A stretch of 44,082 nucleotides of DNA. It comes from an uncultured Clostridia bacterium. Its GTDB lineage: Bacteria > Bacillota > Clostridia > Christensenellales > Borkfalkiaceae. The stretch is taken from the NCBI GenBank assembly GCA_944341075.1, contig CALVLV010000016.1:1-44082 (forward strand), read 5' to 3'. Of this stretch, positions 1 through 7,706 are shown in pieces; position 1 is the first letter of the stretch; every line of letters starts with the position of its first letter. Under the pieces are notes generated by a model. It did no database searches. It was not told the origin of the DNA and saw only the letters and a program-made list of their open reading frames with translations. Position numbers and translations under genes: made by a program.

Positions 1-20
1 GCGATAGATATTTGATAACA

Positions 21-64
21 GAAAAGAGAGCGAACTATCGGAAACGATAGTTCGCTCTCTTTTC
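21..64. terminator. Perfect 20-bp hairpin with GAAA loop
   Basis: Bases 21-40 and 45-64 are exact reverse complements around a GAAA tetraloop. The A-rich left base and T-rich right base make it a good bidirectional terminator. It probably ends a gene lying to the left of the window. Confidence 0.75.
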
Positions 65-294
65 TCGCTTGAAAGTGCAATTCCTATAAAAATTTTATTT
101 TGATTTTATTCCCTATGGGAATTGCGCTTTTGCCTGTCCCTTTTTCATTTGCCCTGTCGCTCAAAGCAGGTATGCTGCATATAATGTACTATACTGTAAT
201 GGATTAATACGAACCCGATTTATTCCCTTACAGTGTAGTGCAAGCGGGAAAACGTTTGCGTTGTTACATTTCTATAAAGGGAAGCGATATACAA

Positions 295-687
295 ATGTGT
301 TCAAATTGCAATAATTGCGGCGGGCAGGGCTATGGCTATTATTATTCGGGCGGCTGCCTCGGGCAGTCTTGCGGCAATAACTGTGCGGGCAACGTAAGTC
401 GCAGCGGCAATTGCGGTTGTAACTGTGGTTGCGGGCAGTCGGCAGGAGCATACAGCTCGTATAGCTCGCAAAACGGCTGCGGTTGCTCAAATTCGCGGTG
501 CGGCTGTTCGGGAAATTTTTTATGTAATTCGTGCTGCTGGCCCGGTCTTTTAAATCTCTATCGTTACTGCTGCGCATCCGCATTCGGCCGCGGAACTTCG
601 CAGTCAAACTGCTGCATGTTCTGTCTATACAACGGAACGGGCTCCTCCGGCTTTTCAGGCAGAGGTTACAGCGGCGGCTGCTGCTGA
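295..687 (+). CDS. Small Cys/Gly-rich protein, spore-coat-like, unknown function
   Basis: A 130-residue protein with 24 cysteines, many in GCGC, CNC and CC pairs, and many Gly, Ser, Asn and Tyr. There is no membrane segment and no recognisable signal peptide. The ATG at 295 is preferred because AAAGGGAAG lies about 10 bases upstream; an in-frame GTG at 238 has no ribosome site. Such composition is typical of cross-linked structural proteins such as spore coat or crust proteins. A metal-binding or modified-peptide role cannot be excluded. A CATATAAT at 178-185 resembles a sporulation-sigma -10, but no matching -35 is clear. The function is inference from composition only. Confidence 0.6.
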   Translation: MCSNCNNCGGQGYGYYYSGGCLGQSCGNNCAGNVSRSGNCGCNCGCGQSAGAYSSYSSQNGCGCSNSRCGCSGNFLCNSCCWPGLLNLYRYCCASAFGRGTSQSNCCMFCLYNGTGSSGFSGRGYSGGCC

Positions 688-796
688 AGATTGCGGCAAA
701 AAGCATAAAGGCTTAATGTGTCGGGTCGCCTTAACGACTTACCTAAGATAAAACTTTTTTACCTGTCATCATAAAATAGTCCTCCGAAAATATTTT

Positions 797-827
797 CCGC
801 CCGTGCGCCTTGAAAGCGTGCGGGCGG
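797..827. other. GC-rich hairpin between genes
   Basis: A 12-bp stem with two G-T wobbles (797-808 with 816-827) around a 7-base loop, lying between the Cys-rich gene and the Nudix-SDR gene. There is no T-run on either side, so it is a weak terminator candidate at best. Confidence 0.35.
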
Positions 828-878
828 ATTACGTGTGTAAGGCAACTTTATTTGTTTATTGCGGGCGGCGTGCGACAA

Positions 879-907
879 TTGACTAAATGGCGCGGCAGTG
901 GTAAAAT
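879..907 (+). promoter_or_regulatory. Sigma-A-type promoter of the Nudix-SDR gene
   Basis: TTGACT (879-884), 17-base spacer, TAAAAT (902-907), with TGG just before the -10 (extended -10). The ATG at 915 lies 7 bases after the -10, so transcription would start at or next to the start codon. Confidence 0.7.
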
Positions 908-914
908 AACAGGT

Positions 915-2087
915 ATGAAGCAGGTAATACGCGTCGTCGGCGCGGCCTTTATAAAAAACGGCAGGCTGTTTGCCGCGCGCCGTTCGTACGGCAGTGAATA
1001 TGTAGTGCACAAATTTGAATTTGTGGGCGGCAAAATCGAGGACGGCGAATCCCCCGAAGACGCCATACGGCGAGAGTGCCGCGAGGAGCTCGACCTGGAT
1101 ATCGCCGTTATTCGCGCGCTTGGCAGCGAAAACTACGAATACCCCGACAAAACGGTGAATATCACCGTATTTTTGTGCCGCATGCTCGACGAATATACGG
1201 TAAAAGAGCATGAAGAGTGCCGCTGGATACCCGTCTCTGAGCTTGAACCTTCCGATTGGGCGCCCGCCGACCGCGGTATACTCGAGGGTATCAAGGCCGA
1301 ATTTTCTGCACGGTATTCTTTTGTCACGGGTGCAAGCGGATACATAGGCAAGGCCTTCTGCCGCGAGCTTGCCGCAGACGGACAAGATCTGTTCATAACA
1401 GGCCGCAGCGAAGAAAAGCTCAAAGAGCTGCGCGAAGAGCTTGTTTCTTCATACGGCATTAAGGTCAGATATTTTGCGTGCGACCTCACAAGCGAGTTTG
1501 ACCGCGCCCGCCTTTTTTCAGCCGCTTCGGGCTATACGTTCCGCAGGCTTATAAACGTTGCCGGGGCGGACACGCAGATGGCGTTTTGTGATTACAGCGA
1601 AGGCAAAATAATAATGCAGTCGCGCATACTCTTCGAGGCGGCCGTGTCGCTCACAAGGTTCTGCCTGGAAAGCCGCACGCAAAAGTTCAACGTCATAAAC
1701 ATTTCCAGCGTGTCAGGGCTGCAGCCCATGCCTTACTTTGCCATATACAGCGCGCTAAAAGGTGCGCTTACAAGTTTTTCTGTGGCGCTCTCGCGCGAGC
1801 TGAAGGGCACGGGCGCCGTTGTTACGGCGGTGCTCCCCGGTGCGGTATATACGCGGCCCGACGTGGCGGATTACATAAAGACGCAGGGCTTATGGGGTAA
1901 AATAGCCGCAAAATCGCCTGAATTTGTTGCAAAGCACAGCCTTAAGGCGGCCGGGCGCGGAAAGGTGAAATATATTCCCGGCGTGGCCAATAAGCTCATG
2001 CGCGTATTTACGGCGCTCGTTCCGCAGGGTATCAAACAGGCTTTCATAGCAAAAAAGTGGAGCAAAACGCGCAAGGATGCCTTTTAA
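915..2087 (+). CDS. Nudix hydrolase fused to short-chain dehydrogenase/reductase
   Basis: 390 residues. Residues 1-130 are a MutT-like Nudix domain. The full box GX5EX7REUXEEXGU-type motif is at about 39-61 (GKIEDGE...RECREEL), which binds Mg2+ and cuts nucleoside diphosphate-linked substrates. From residue 133 a complete SDR domain follows with no linker: TGASGYIG (138-145, NAD(P) binding), N in NVAGA (about 213), S in NISSVSG and YSALK (278-282, catalytic Tyr and Lys). The two halves are in one uninterrupted frame and the SDR part has no start of its own. The ATG at 915 has no Shine-Dalgarno site and follows a strong promoter directly, so the message may be leaderless. Each domain assignment is firm; the joint function is unknown. 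Confidence 0.85.
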   Translation: MKQVIRVVGAAFIKNGRLFAARRSYGSEYVVHKFEFVGGKIEDGESPEDAIRRECREELDLDIAVIRALGSENYEYPDKTVNITVFLCRMLDEYTVKEHEECRWIPVSELEPSDWAPADRGILEGIKAEFSARYSFVTGASGYIGKAFCRELAADGQDLFITGRSEEKLKELREELVSSYGIKVRYFACDLTSEFDRARLFSAASGYTFRRLINVAGADTQMAFCDYSEGKIIMQSRILFEAAVSLTRFCLESRTQKFNVINISSVSGLQPMPYFAIYSALKGALTSFSVALSRELKGTGAVVTAVLPGAVYTRPDVADYIKTQGLWGKIAAKSPEFVAKHSLKAAGRGKVKYIPGVANKLMRVFTALVPQGIKQAFIAKKWSKTRKDAF

Positions 2088-2124
2088 TGGCGACTGTCTT
2101 TTAAAATAAAAGTGTGCCGATTAT

Positions 2125-2154
2125 TTGACTGCGCGGCGCCCGAAATGGTAAAAT
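2125..2154 (+). promoter_or_regulatory. Promoter of thyA
   Basis: TTGACT (2125-2130), 18-base spacer, TAAAAT (2149-2154) preceded by TGG. It closely resembles the promoter at 879-907. The leader to the GTG start is about 27 bases. Confidence 0.65.
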
Positions 2155-2187
2155 AATTCAGACAGATTATACTTGAGGAGATGCAAG

Positions 2188-3018
2188 GTGAGTTTAGCTG
2201 ACGATATATTTATTGCAAACATGCAGGACATAATGGAGCACGGCGTGTGGGATACCAACCTTGAAGTCCGCCCCAAATGGAGCGACGGCACGCCCGCCCA
2301 TACCGTAAAAAAGTTCGGCATAGTAAACCGCTACGACCTTTCAAAGGAATTTCCCATTCTGACTATACGCCGCACGGCATTCCGTTCGTGCATAGACGAA
2401 ATTCTGTGGATCTGGCAGAAGAAGAGCAACAACATCCGCGACCTTCATTCCCACATATGGGATCAGTGGGCAGATGAAAACGGAAGCATAGGCAAAGCCT
2501 ATGGTTATCAGCTCGGCGTAAAGCACAAGTACCGCGAAGGCGAGTTCGACCAGGTGGACAGGGTACTGTATGACCTTAAGCACAACCCTGCCAGCCGCCG
2601 CATACTTACAAATATCTACACGTTTGCCGACCTGCACGAAATGAACCTGTACCCCTGCGCATACTCCATGACGTTCAACGTGTCGGGCGATACGCTCAAC
2701 GGCATACTCAATCAGCGCTCCAACGACATGCTCACGGCAAACAACTGGAACGTAGTTCAGTACGCCGTTCTGCTGATGATGTTTGCCCAGGTTTCAGGCT
2801 TAAAGGCGGGGGAACTTGTGCACGTCATTGCCGATGCCCATATATACGACAGGCACATACCCATAGTAAAAGAGATAATCGGCATGCCGCGCTTAAAGGC
2901 ACCGAAAATAGAGATCGACCCCGATATAAAGAACTTTTACGACTTCACCGTAGACAGTTTCAGGCTTGTAGATTACGAGTGCAACAAAACAAAATATAAT
3001 ATTCCCGTGGCGGAATAA
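2188..3018 (+). CDS. thyA: Thymidylate synthase ThyA
   Basis: 276 residues. It methylates dUMP to dTMP using 5,10-methylene-tetrahydrofolate, which it oxidises to dihydrofolate. The active-site Cys is C157 in LYPCAYS, followed by the NQRSND segment and the WNVVQYAVLLMMFAQ and HVIADAHIYDRH blocks typical of ThyA. The usual RSCD is RSND here, as in other Firmicute ThyA forms I recognise. The start is GTG at 2188, with GAGGAG at 2175-2180 and a 7-base gap. An in-frame TTG at 2173 overlaps that site and is rejected. The next gene is dihydrofolate reductase, which recycles the product. Confidence 0.95.
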   Translation: MSLADDIFIANMQDIMEHGVWDTNLEVRPKWSDGTPAHTVKKFGIVNRYDLSKEFPILTIRRTAFRSCIDEILWIWQKKSNNIRDLHSHIWDQWADENGSIGKAYGYQLGVKHKYREGEFDQVDRVLYDLKHNPASRRILTNIYTFADLHEMNLYPCAYSMTFNVSGDTLNGILNQRSNDMLTANNWNVVQYAVLLMMFAQVSGLKAGELVHVIADAHIYDRHIPIVKEIIGMPRLKAPKIEIDPDIKNFYDFTVDSFRLVDYECNKTKYNIPVAE

Positions 3019-3110
3019 ATTATTGATTGTTTTACTCAGTGCCTGAAATGGCGGGCTTAAAAATCGGGCAGTTTTCCGCAGAAAAATGTGGCAGAAACAC
3101 GCAAATCGGC

Positions 3111-3139
3111 TTGTTTTTATGTACTATGCGTGGCATAAT
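3111..3139 (+). promoter_or_regulatory. Candidate folA promoter overlapped by an 18-bp dyad
   Basis: TTGTTT (3111-3116), 17-base spacer, CATAAT (3134-3139). The repeated dyad at 3121-3138 fills the spacer and -10, an operator-like position. Confidence 0.45.
3121..3138 (+). repeat. 18-bp dyad repeat, copy 1
   Basis: GTACTATGCGTGGCATAA. The core TATGC-GTG-GCATA is an inverted repeat. The same element recurs at 3770-3787 (minus), 27343-27360 and 42288-42305. Here it lies between thyA and folA. Confidence 0.7.
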
Positions 3140-3202
3140 CTGCTAAAATTATTAAAAATTACAGCCAAATTAATAAAAATAATTTAAAAGTAAAGGTAAC
3201 AT

Positions 3203-3703
3203 ATGAAAGCAATTTTACATGCCGACAGAGAGTGGGGCATAGGCAAGGCAAACGGGCTGATGTTTTCCATTCCCGCCGATATGAAGTTTTTCAGGGAGAC
3301 CACATCCGGCAACGTAGTGGTGATGGGCTCGAATACGTTAAAATCTTTTCCCGGCGGCAGGCCGCTCAAAAACCGCACCAACATCGTGCTCTGGCCGGGA
3401 GGGGAAGACAGGGACGACTGCACCATTGTAAGATCTTTGGACGAGCTGTTTTCTGAAATAAAAAAGTACGATTCAGATAAAGTTTTCGTTATAGGCGGTG
3501 CAATGATGTATAAAACGTTATTGCCCTATTGCAGCGAAGTGCTTGTTACAAAGGTAGACGCGGTGGGAGGGGCTGACGCCTATTTTGAAAACCTTGACAA
3601 AAACCCTTCGTTTGAGCTGGTATATGCTTCGGATCCTGTGGAGACCAACGGCTATACGATACGTTTTACCACCTATAAAAACAACGATCTGAAAGCATTC
3701 TGA
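3203..3703 (+). CDS. folA: Dihydrofolate reductase
   Basis: 166 residues, the usual bacterial length. It reduces dihydrofolate to tetrahydrofolate with NADPH, regenerating the cofactor consumed by ThyA just upstream. Visible motifs are WGIGKANGLMF near the start, IPADMKFFRETT with the substrate-binding Asp, MGSNTLKSFPGGRPL (NADPH loop) and VIGGAMMY. The ATG at 3203 follows AAAGGT at about 7 bases. It may be co-transcribed with thyA or use its own promoter within the 184-base gap. A strong terminator follows. Confidence 0.95.
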   Translation: MKAILHADREWGIGKANGLMFSIPADMKFFRETTSGNVVVMGSNTLKSFPGGRPLKNRTNIVLWPGGEDRDDCTIVRSLDELFSEIKKYDSDKVFVIGGAMMYKTLLPYCSEVLVTKVDAVGGADAYFENLDKNPSFELVYASDPVETNGYTIRFTTYKNNDLKAF

Positions 3704-3718
3704 ATTAACAGTATCAAT

Positions 3719-3746
3719 GCGCGGGCTTCTGCCCGCGCTTTTTTTT
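3719..3746 (+). terminator. Rho-independent terminator of folA
   Basis: An 8-bp GC stem (GCGCGGGC / GCCCGCGC) with TTCT loop, followed by eight T. Confidence 0.9.
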
Positions 3747-3773
3747 GATATTTATATAAAAAACAGCTATTAT
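3745..3773 (+). promoter_or_regulatory. Promoter of the ZIP transporter gene
   Basis: TTGATA (3745-3750), 17-base spacer, TATTAT (3768-3773). The dyad copy at 3770-3787 covers the end of the -10 and the start site, as a repressor operator would. Confidence 0.6.
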
Positions 3774-3787
3774 GCTATGCATAGTAC
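3770..3787 (-). repeat. 18-bp dyad repeat, copy 4 (minus strand)
   Basis: On the minus strand it reads GTACTATGCATAGCATAA. The middle triplet is ATA instead of GTG but the TATGC/GCATA arms are kept. It overlaps the -10 and likely start site of the ZIP gene promoter. Confidence 0.65.
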
Positions 3788-3907
3788 TTAAAATAATTAT
3801 ATTTCTTTGGCTTTTTTGCTCATTGGCTGCTTTTGGCGAGCTCATGCACTATAAATTTTTCTGTTGCGTAAAATGAATTGAAACAGTTTTTTACGGGAGA
3901 AATACTT

Positions 3908-4678
3908 GTGCAATGGTTTTTCGGACTTGAAGGCTGGCTGCAGGCGCTTATAGCCACATCGTTTACATGGCTTCTTACAGCGGCGGGTGCGTCGCTTGTG
4001 TTCATATATAAAAAGGTGAGCAGCGGTGCCTTCAGCTTTATGATGAGCAGCGCTGCCGGCATAATGCTTGCCTCAACATTTTTTTCGCTTCTTTTGCCAG
4101 CGCTCGAATACGAGCAGGAACTTTCATACCTCATCCTTACGTGCGGTTTTGCCTGCGGCGGGCTTCTCATAATATTTACAGATATTCTCATAGGTAAACT
4201 TAACAGGTTTTCTGACGACAGAAAAAAGAAGTGCGCCGTCATGGTTATAGCCGTCACGGCTCACAATGTGCCGGAGGGGCTGGCTATCGGCGTTGCGTTC
4301 GGTGCGCTCGGTGCAGGCGGAGCGGTAGAGGGCGTTGCGGCGCTTATGCTTGCCGTGGGCATAGGTATACAGAACTTCCCCGAGGGCATGTGCGTGGCGT
4401 TTCCGTTGCGTGCAAACGGCATGTCGCGCATAAAAAGTTTTACGGTGGGCCAGCTTTCCGGCGCGGTGGAAATAATTGCCGGAGTGATAGGGGCGCTCGC
4501 GGTAACGCTCATAAACAATATATTGCCGTTTGCGCTCTCCTTTTCGGCGGGGGCCATGCTGGCAGTGGTTTGTTCCGAACTCATTCCCGAAAGTTTTCAA
4601 AACGGCAAAGTGCGCGCCACCCTCGGCGTTATATTCGGATTTGTGATCATGATGGCGCTCGATATCGCCTTCGGCTGA
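3908..4678 (+). CDS. ZIP-family metal transporter (GufA/ZupT type)
   Basis: 256 residues, about eight hydrophobic segments. ZIP proteins move Zn2+ or other divalent metals into the cytoplasm. The two metal-binding signatures are present: HNVPEGLAIG at about 119 and QNFPEGMCVAFPL at about 155; a Glu-rich ELIPESFQ motif lies near the C-terminus. The start is set at GTG 3908 because GGGAGA lies 7-8 bases upstream; a TTG at 3878 has no ribosome site. The promoter carries a dyad over its -10. If that dyad is an operator, a metal-responsive repressor is a natural guess, but the same dyad also lies near folA and at gene ends. Confidence 0.88.
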   Translation: MQWFFGLEGWLQALIATSFTWLLTAAGASLVFIYKKVSSGAFSFMMSSAAGIMLASTFFSLLLPALEYEQELSYLILTCGFACGGLLIIFTDILIGKLNRFSDDRKKKCAVMVIAVTAHNVPEGLAIGVAFGALGAGGAVEGVAALMLAVGIGIQNFPEGMCVAFPLRANGMSRIKSFTVGQLSGAVEIIAGVIGALAVTLINNILPFALSFSAGAMLAVVCSELIPESFQNGKVRATLGVIFGFVIMMALDIAFG

Positions 4679-4790
4679 TTTCGCGCACATTCGCCAATGC
4701 ACGCCCGCCCATGCATGCCCCCATTGCGCGGCAATGGTAAATATTGCTTTTGGTTGAATATTTTTGCTGTAAGTTATTCAAAATATCGGT

Positions 4791-5603
4791 ATGAACAGCG
4801 TTGAAAATATCAGATCGGGCGCCAGCACCGCCATAGTTGTGGGCGGCAGTTCGGGGATAGGTTGCGAAACGGTATTTCGGCTCACCGAAAGCGGGTGGAA
4901 CGTATATAACATTTCGCGCACGCCGTGCATAAACATAAAGGTCAACAATGTGTGCGCAGATGTCACCGATGAACAGGCGTTCGGGGCAATAAGACGCATT
5001 GCAGAAAAAGAAGGCCTTGATCTTCTTGTCTACAGCGCGGGCTGTTCTATGGCGGCCCCCATAGAGCATGCCGCCGAGGGCGACTACCGCTACCTGTTCG
5101 AGGTGAACTACTTCGGCGCGTTAAAGGCCGTGCAGACTGCGGTGCCCTATATGCGCAGCCGCGGCGGCAAGATAATTCTGGTTGGTTCACTCGGCGGCGA
5201 CATCCCCATTATTTTCGACAGCTTTTATTCCTCTTCAAAGGCGGCGCTGGAAATGCTTGCGCGCGGGGCAGGGCAGGAGCTTAAAGACTACAAAATAAAG
5301 GTCACGGCGTTTCTTCCCGGCGGCACGGCTACAGGTTTTACGTTCAAGCGCAAGATATATTCCGACGAAGAGAGCGGCGGCTATGCCAAAAATCTCGGCA
5401 AGGCAGTGCAGGCACTCGCCAGAATAGAGCAGGGAGGAATGTCTGCCGGGGCCGTTGCGGACGAGCTTATAAAAGTGGTCGAGTCGGACAACCCTCCGCT
5501 TATAAAGACATGCGGGGCCATGAATACCGCATACAGATTTTTAAGCAGGGTGCTGCCCGAAAAACTTACGCTGTATATGACCGAAAAGAGGTATGGACAA
5601 TGA
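4791..5603 (+). CDS. Short-chain dehydrogenase/reductase
   Basis: 270 residues with a Rossmann fold. The cofactor motif is GGSSGIG near residue 18, the mid-domain motif YSAGCS replaces the usual NNAG, and the catalytic pair is Y146/K150 in YSSSK. The family reduces or oxidises carbonyls and alcohols with NAD(P)H; the substrate is not evident. The ATG at 4791 lacks a Shine-Dalgarno site. A CAAAAT ends 6 bases before it, so it may be leaderless, though the nearest -35 (TTGAAT, 4754) is 19 bases away. It overlaps a 36-codon reading frame by ATGA and precedes spoVAC by 75 bases, suggesting co-transcription with the spore genes. Confidence 0.85.
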   Translation: MNSVENIRSGASTAIVVGGSSGIGCETVFRLTESGWNVYNISRTPCINIKVNNVCADVTDEQAFGAIRRIAEKEGLDLLVYSAGCSMAAPIEHAAEGDYRYLFEVNYFGALKAVQTAVPYMRSRGGKIILVGSLGGDIPIIFDSFYSSSKAALEMLARGAGQELKDYKIKVTAFLPGGTATGFTFKRKIYSDEESGGYAKNLGKAVQALARIEQGGMSAGAVADELIKVVESDNPPLIKTCGAMNTAYRFLSRVLPEKLTLYMTEKRYGQ

Positions 5604-5710
5604 AGAGGGATATCGATCTTACTCGCAGGGACGAGCGTGAGACCTGCTTTAAACCGCGCAGGGAGGGGGAAATAAAGAATGACAGGAAGGAATGCCCGGA
5701 ACTGCAATAA
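5600..5710 (+). CDS. Possible 36-residue small protein, translationally coupled
   Basis: This frame starts in an ATGA overlap with the SDR stop and has AAAGAGG about 9 bases upstream. It ends 32 bases inside spoVAC. The product is very charged (MKRDIDLTRRDERE...). It may be a real small protein or only a coupling device. No family is recognised. Confidence 0.35.
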   Translation: MKRDIDLTRRDERETCFKPRREGEIKNDRKECPELQ

Positions 5711-6128
5711 AAACTACCTTAAGTATGTGCGTGCACTCGACCCGCCCACAAAGCATTTCAAAAACTGCCTTGCGGCATTCGGCGTAGGCGGACTGATATG
5801 CACAATTGGGCAATTTTTCAGGTATATGCTGGAGTACGCGGGTCTTTCGGGGGACGAGCTTGCGGGCACCGTATCGGTAATACTTATCTTTTTCGGCTGT
5901 CTTCTCACCGGGCTGGGAGTATACGACCGCATAGGCCGCCATGCGGGTGCGGGGTCTATAGTGCCCATTACAGGGTTTGCAAATTCGGTAACTTCGCCCG
6001 CCATAGAGTTCAATACCGAAGGTTATATCTATGGCACGGCGGCCAAAATGTTCACTGTTGCGGGTGCTATAATAGTTTACGGCGTGTTTTCGGGCGCCAT
6101 AGTGGGTATAATTTATTACCTTCTGTAA
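5679..6128 (+). CDS. spoVAC: Stage V sporulation protein AC
   Basis: 149 residues, the family's usual size. SpoVAC is an inner-spore-membrane component of the SpoVA channel that carries Ca-dipicolinic acid into the forespore and releases it in germination. Visible are FGVGGLICTIGQ (first membrane segment), FFGCLLTGLGVYDRIGRHAGAGSIVPITGFANSV-type loop motifs and a final hydrophobic segment. The start has GGAGGGGG about 9 bases upstream. spoVAD follows after 57 bases. Expression under sigma-G is expected for the family; I could not place that promoter. Confidence 0.95.
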   Translation: MTGRNARNCNKNYLKYVRALDPPTKHFKNCLAAFGVGGLICTIGQFFRYMLEYAGLSGDELAGTVSVILIFFGCLLTGLGVYDRIGRHAGAGSIVPITGFANSVTSPAIEFNTEGYIYGTAAKMFTVAGAIIVYGVFSGAIVGIIYYLL

Positions 6129-6185
6129 GCGACCTTGGTCGTTCCGTATCAGCGGTGCGCCGCATTTGCGCGGCTTTGGAGTTAT

Positions 6186-7184
6186 ATGAAAAGGGGCAAT
6201 ACTATATTTTTTAAAAAACCGCCGCGGGTGCGCTCGTATGCGGCCATATGCGGCTCAAAGGAGCGCGAAGGCGTAATAGGCGGCTATGCCGACATCACGC
6301 TTGCCGACGACATGTACGGCGAAAGCACATACGAAAAGGCCGAGTGCAAAATGCTGTCGGGTGCTATACGCCTTGCCGTGGAAAAGGGGGCGCTGACAGA
6401 CGGCGATATAGACGTGTTGTTCTCGGGCGATCTTCTCAACCAGATAATTTCGGCAAGTTTTGCCGCAAGGGACTTCCAGTTTCCCTTTCTGGGGCTCTAC
6501 AGCGCCTGTTCCACAATGAGCGAAAGCATTCTGCTTGCCGCCGCAATGATAGACGGCGGCTTTGCCCGCAACTGCGTGGCGGCTACGGGCAGCCACTTTG
6601 CCTCGGCAGAGCGGCAGTACCGCTACCCGCTTGAGCTGGGCTGTACGCGTCCGCCGCAGTCGCAGTGGACTGTGACGGGCGCGGGCGCCTGCGTGATTTC
6701 AGGCGAAGGGGGAGGAATACAGGTGGTAAACGCCACTTTGGGCAGGGTGCGCGACTGGGGCATTTCCGACGTGAACAATATGGGCGCGGCAATGGCCCCC
6801 GCGGCTGCGGATACCATAATGCGGCACTTCAAAGATACCAATACCCTGCCCGAAGATTACGACATGATAGTTACGGGCGACCTGGGTGCCCTCGGCAGCC
6901 GTATACTCAAGGATCTCACATGGGAGAAGGGATATGATATTGCCCCCAACCACGTGGACTGCGGCGAAATAATCTATAAGGTGATAGAGGACGAGTTTCA
7001 GGGCGGCAGCGGTGCCGGCTGTTCGGCGGTAGTGATGAACTCGTACGTGTTTACCAAAATGAACGCGGGACTGTATAAAAGGGTGCTGTTTGCCGCAACG
7101 GGCGCGCTGCTTTCCACGGTGTCGTCCGGTCAGGGCGAAAGCATCCCGTGCATCAGCCACGCGGTTGAATTTGTGTCCGTCTGA
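6186..7184 (+). CDS. spoVAD: Stage V sporulation protein AD
   Basis: 332 residues with a thiolase-like fold. SpoVAD is the soluble dipicolinic-acid-binding partner of the SpoVA channel. Motifs include GLYSACSTMSES with the Cys at the thiolase nucleophile position, ATGSHFASAERQYRYPLE, GDLGALGS, and GGSGAGCSAVV near the end. The ATG at 6186 is chosen because GGAG lies 5 bases upstream; an earlier in-frame codon at 6135 adds a tail not seen in the family. spoVAE starts 13 bases after the stop. Confidence 0.95.
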   Translation: MKRGNTIFFKKPPRVRSYAAICGSKEREGVIGGYADITLADDMYGESTYEKAECKMLSGAIRLAVEKGALTDGDIDVLFSGDLLNQIISASFAARDFQFPFLGLYSACSTMSESILLAAAMIDGGFARNCVAATGSHFASAERQYRYPLELGCTRPPQSQWTVTGAGACVISGEGGGIQVVNATLGRVRDWGISDVNNMGAAMAPAAADTIMRHFKDTNTLPEDYDMIVTGDLGALGSRILKDLTWEKGYDIAPNHVDCGEIIYKVIEDEFQGGSGAGCSAVVMNSYVFTKMNAGLYKRVLFAATGALLSTVSSGQGESIPCISHAVEFVSV

Positions 7185-7196
7185 CGGGAGGTGTAT

Positions 7197-7583
7197 ATGC
7201 TTGGTTCAGAGATACTTTCCATACTGCTGATGTATATAAAGGCATTTACCGTGGGCGGCGCCATCTGCGTCATAGCCCAGATAATTATCAATCTTACTTC
7301 GCTCACATCGGGCAAGATACTTGTGTTTTTCATGCTTGCAGGCGTGGTTCTCACCGCACTTGGGCTCTATCAGCCGCTCGTAGATTTTGCGGGCGCTGGC
7401 GCAACGGTGCCGATATCGGGCTTCGGGTACCTGCTTGCAAACGGCGCTATAAAGGGTGCCGAAAAGGGACTTTTTTATGCCGTGACGGGTTCGCTGTCTG
7501 CGGCAAGCGCGGGCGTCACCGCCGCAGTAGTCTTTTCGTTCATCATGTCGCTGCTGTTTCATTCAAAAACTAAACGCAGCTGA
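7197..7583 (+). CDS. spoVAE: Stage V sporulation protein AE
   Basis: 128 residues, hydrophobic, with the AFTVGGAICVIAQ and GAGATVPISGFGYLLANGAI blocks that mirror SpoVAC. It is the third part of the SpoVA channel. The ATG at 7197 has GGGAGG at 7186-7191; a GTG at 7191 overlaps that site and is unlikely. The trio AC-AD-AE without AA/AB is the usual clostridial set. The operon ends at the terminator at 7585. Confidence 0.93.
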   Translation: MLGSEILSILLMYIKAFTVGGAICVIAQIIINLTSLTSGKILVFFMLAGVVLTALGLYQPLVDFAGAGATVPISGFGYLLANGAIKGAEKGLFYAVTGSLSAASAGVTAAVVFSFIMSLLFHSKTKRS

Positions 7584-7584
7584 A

Positions 7585-7614
7585 CCCGTGCGCACTTTCG
7601 CGCGCGGGCTTTTA
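7585..7614 (+). terminator. Terminator of the spoVA operon
   Basis: A 9-bp GC stem (7585-7593 with 7600-7608, one G-T wobble), then CTTTTAAATTTT. Confidence 0.75.
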
Positions 7615-7645
7615 AATTTTCCTGTATCCATTTTTTTTTATAGTG

Positions 7646-7675
7646 TTGTAAAAGCGGTGCCTTAAGTGGTATAAT
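7646..7675 (+). promoter_or_regulatory. Promoter of the CoA-disulfide reductase operon
   Basis: TTGTAA (7646-7651), 18-base spacer, perfect TATAAT (7670-7675) with TGG before it. Confidence 0.75.
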
Positions 7676-7706
7676 ATTCCAGTAAATAAAAGCATAAGAG
7701 GAAATT

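Noticed and set aside
272-706. Long minus-strand frame opposite the Cys-rich gene
   Set aside because: It is Arg-rich with no ribosome site and mirrors the repeated GGC/TGC codons of the plus-strand gene.
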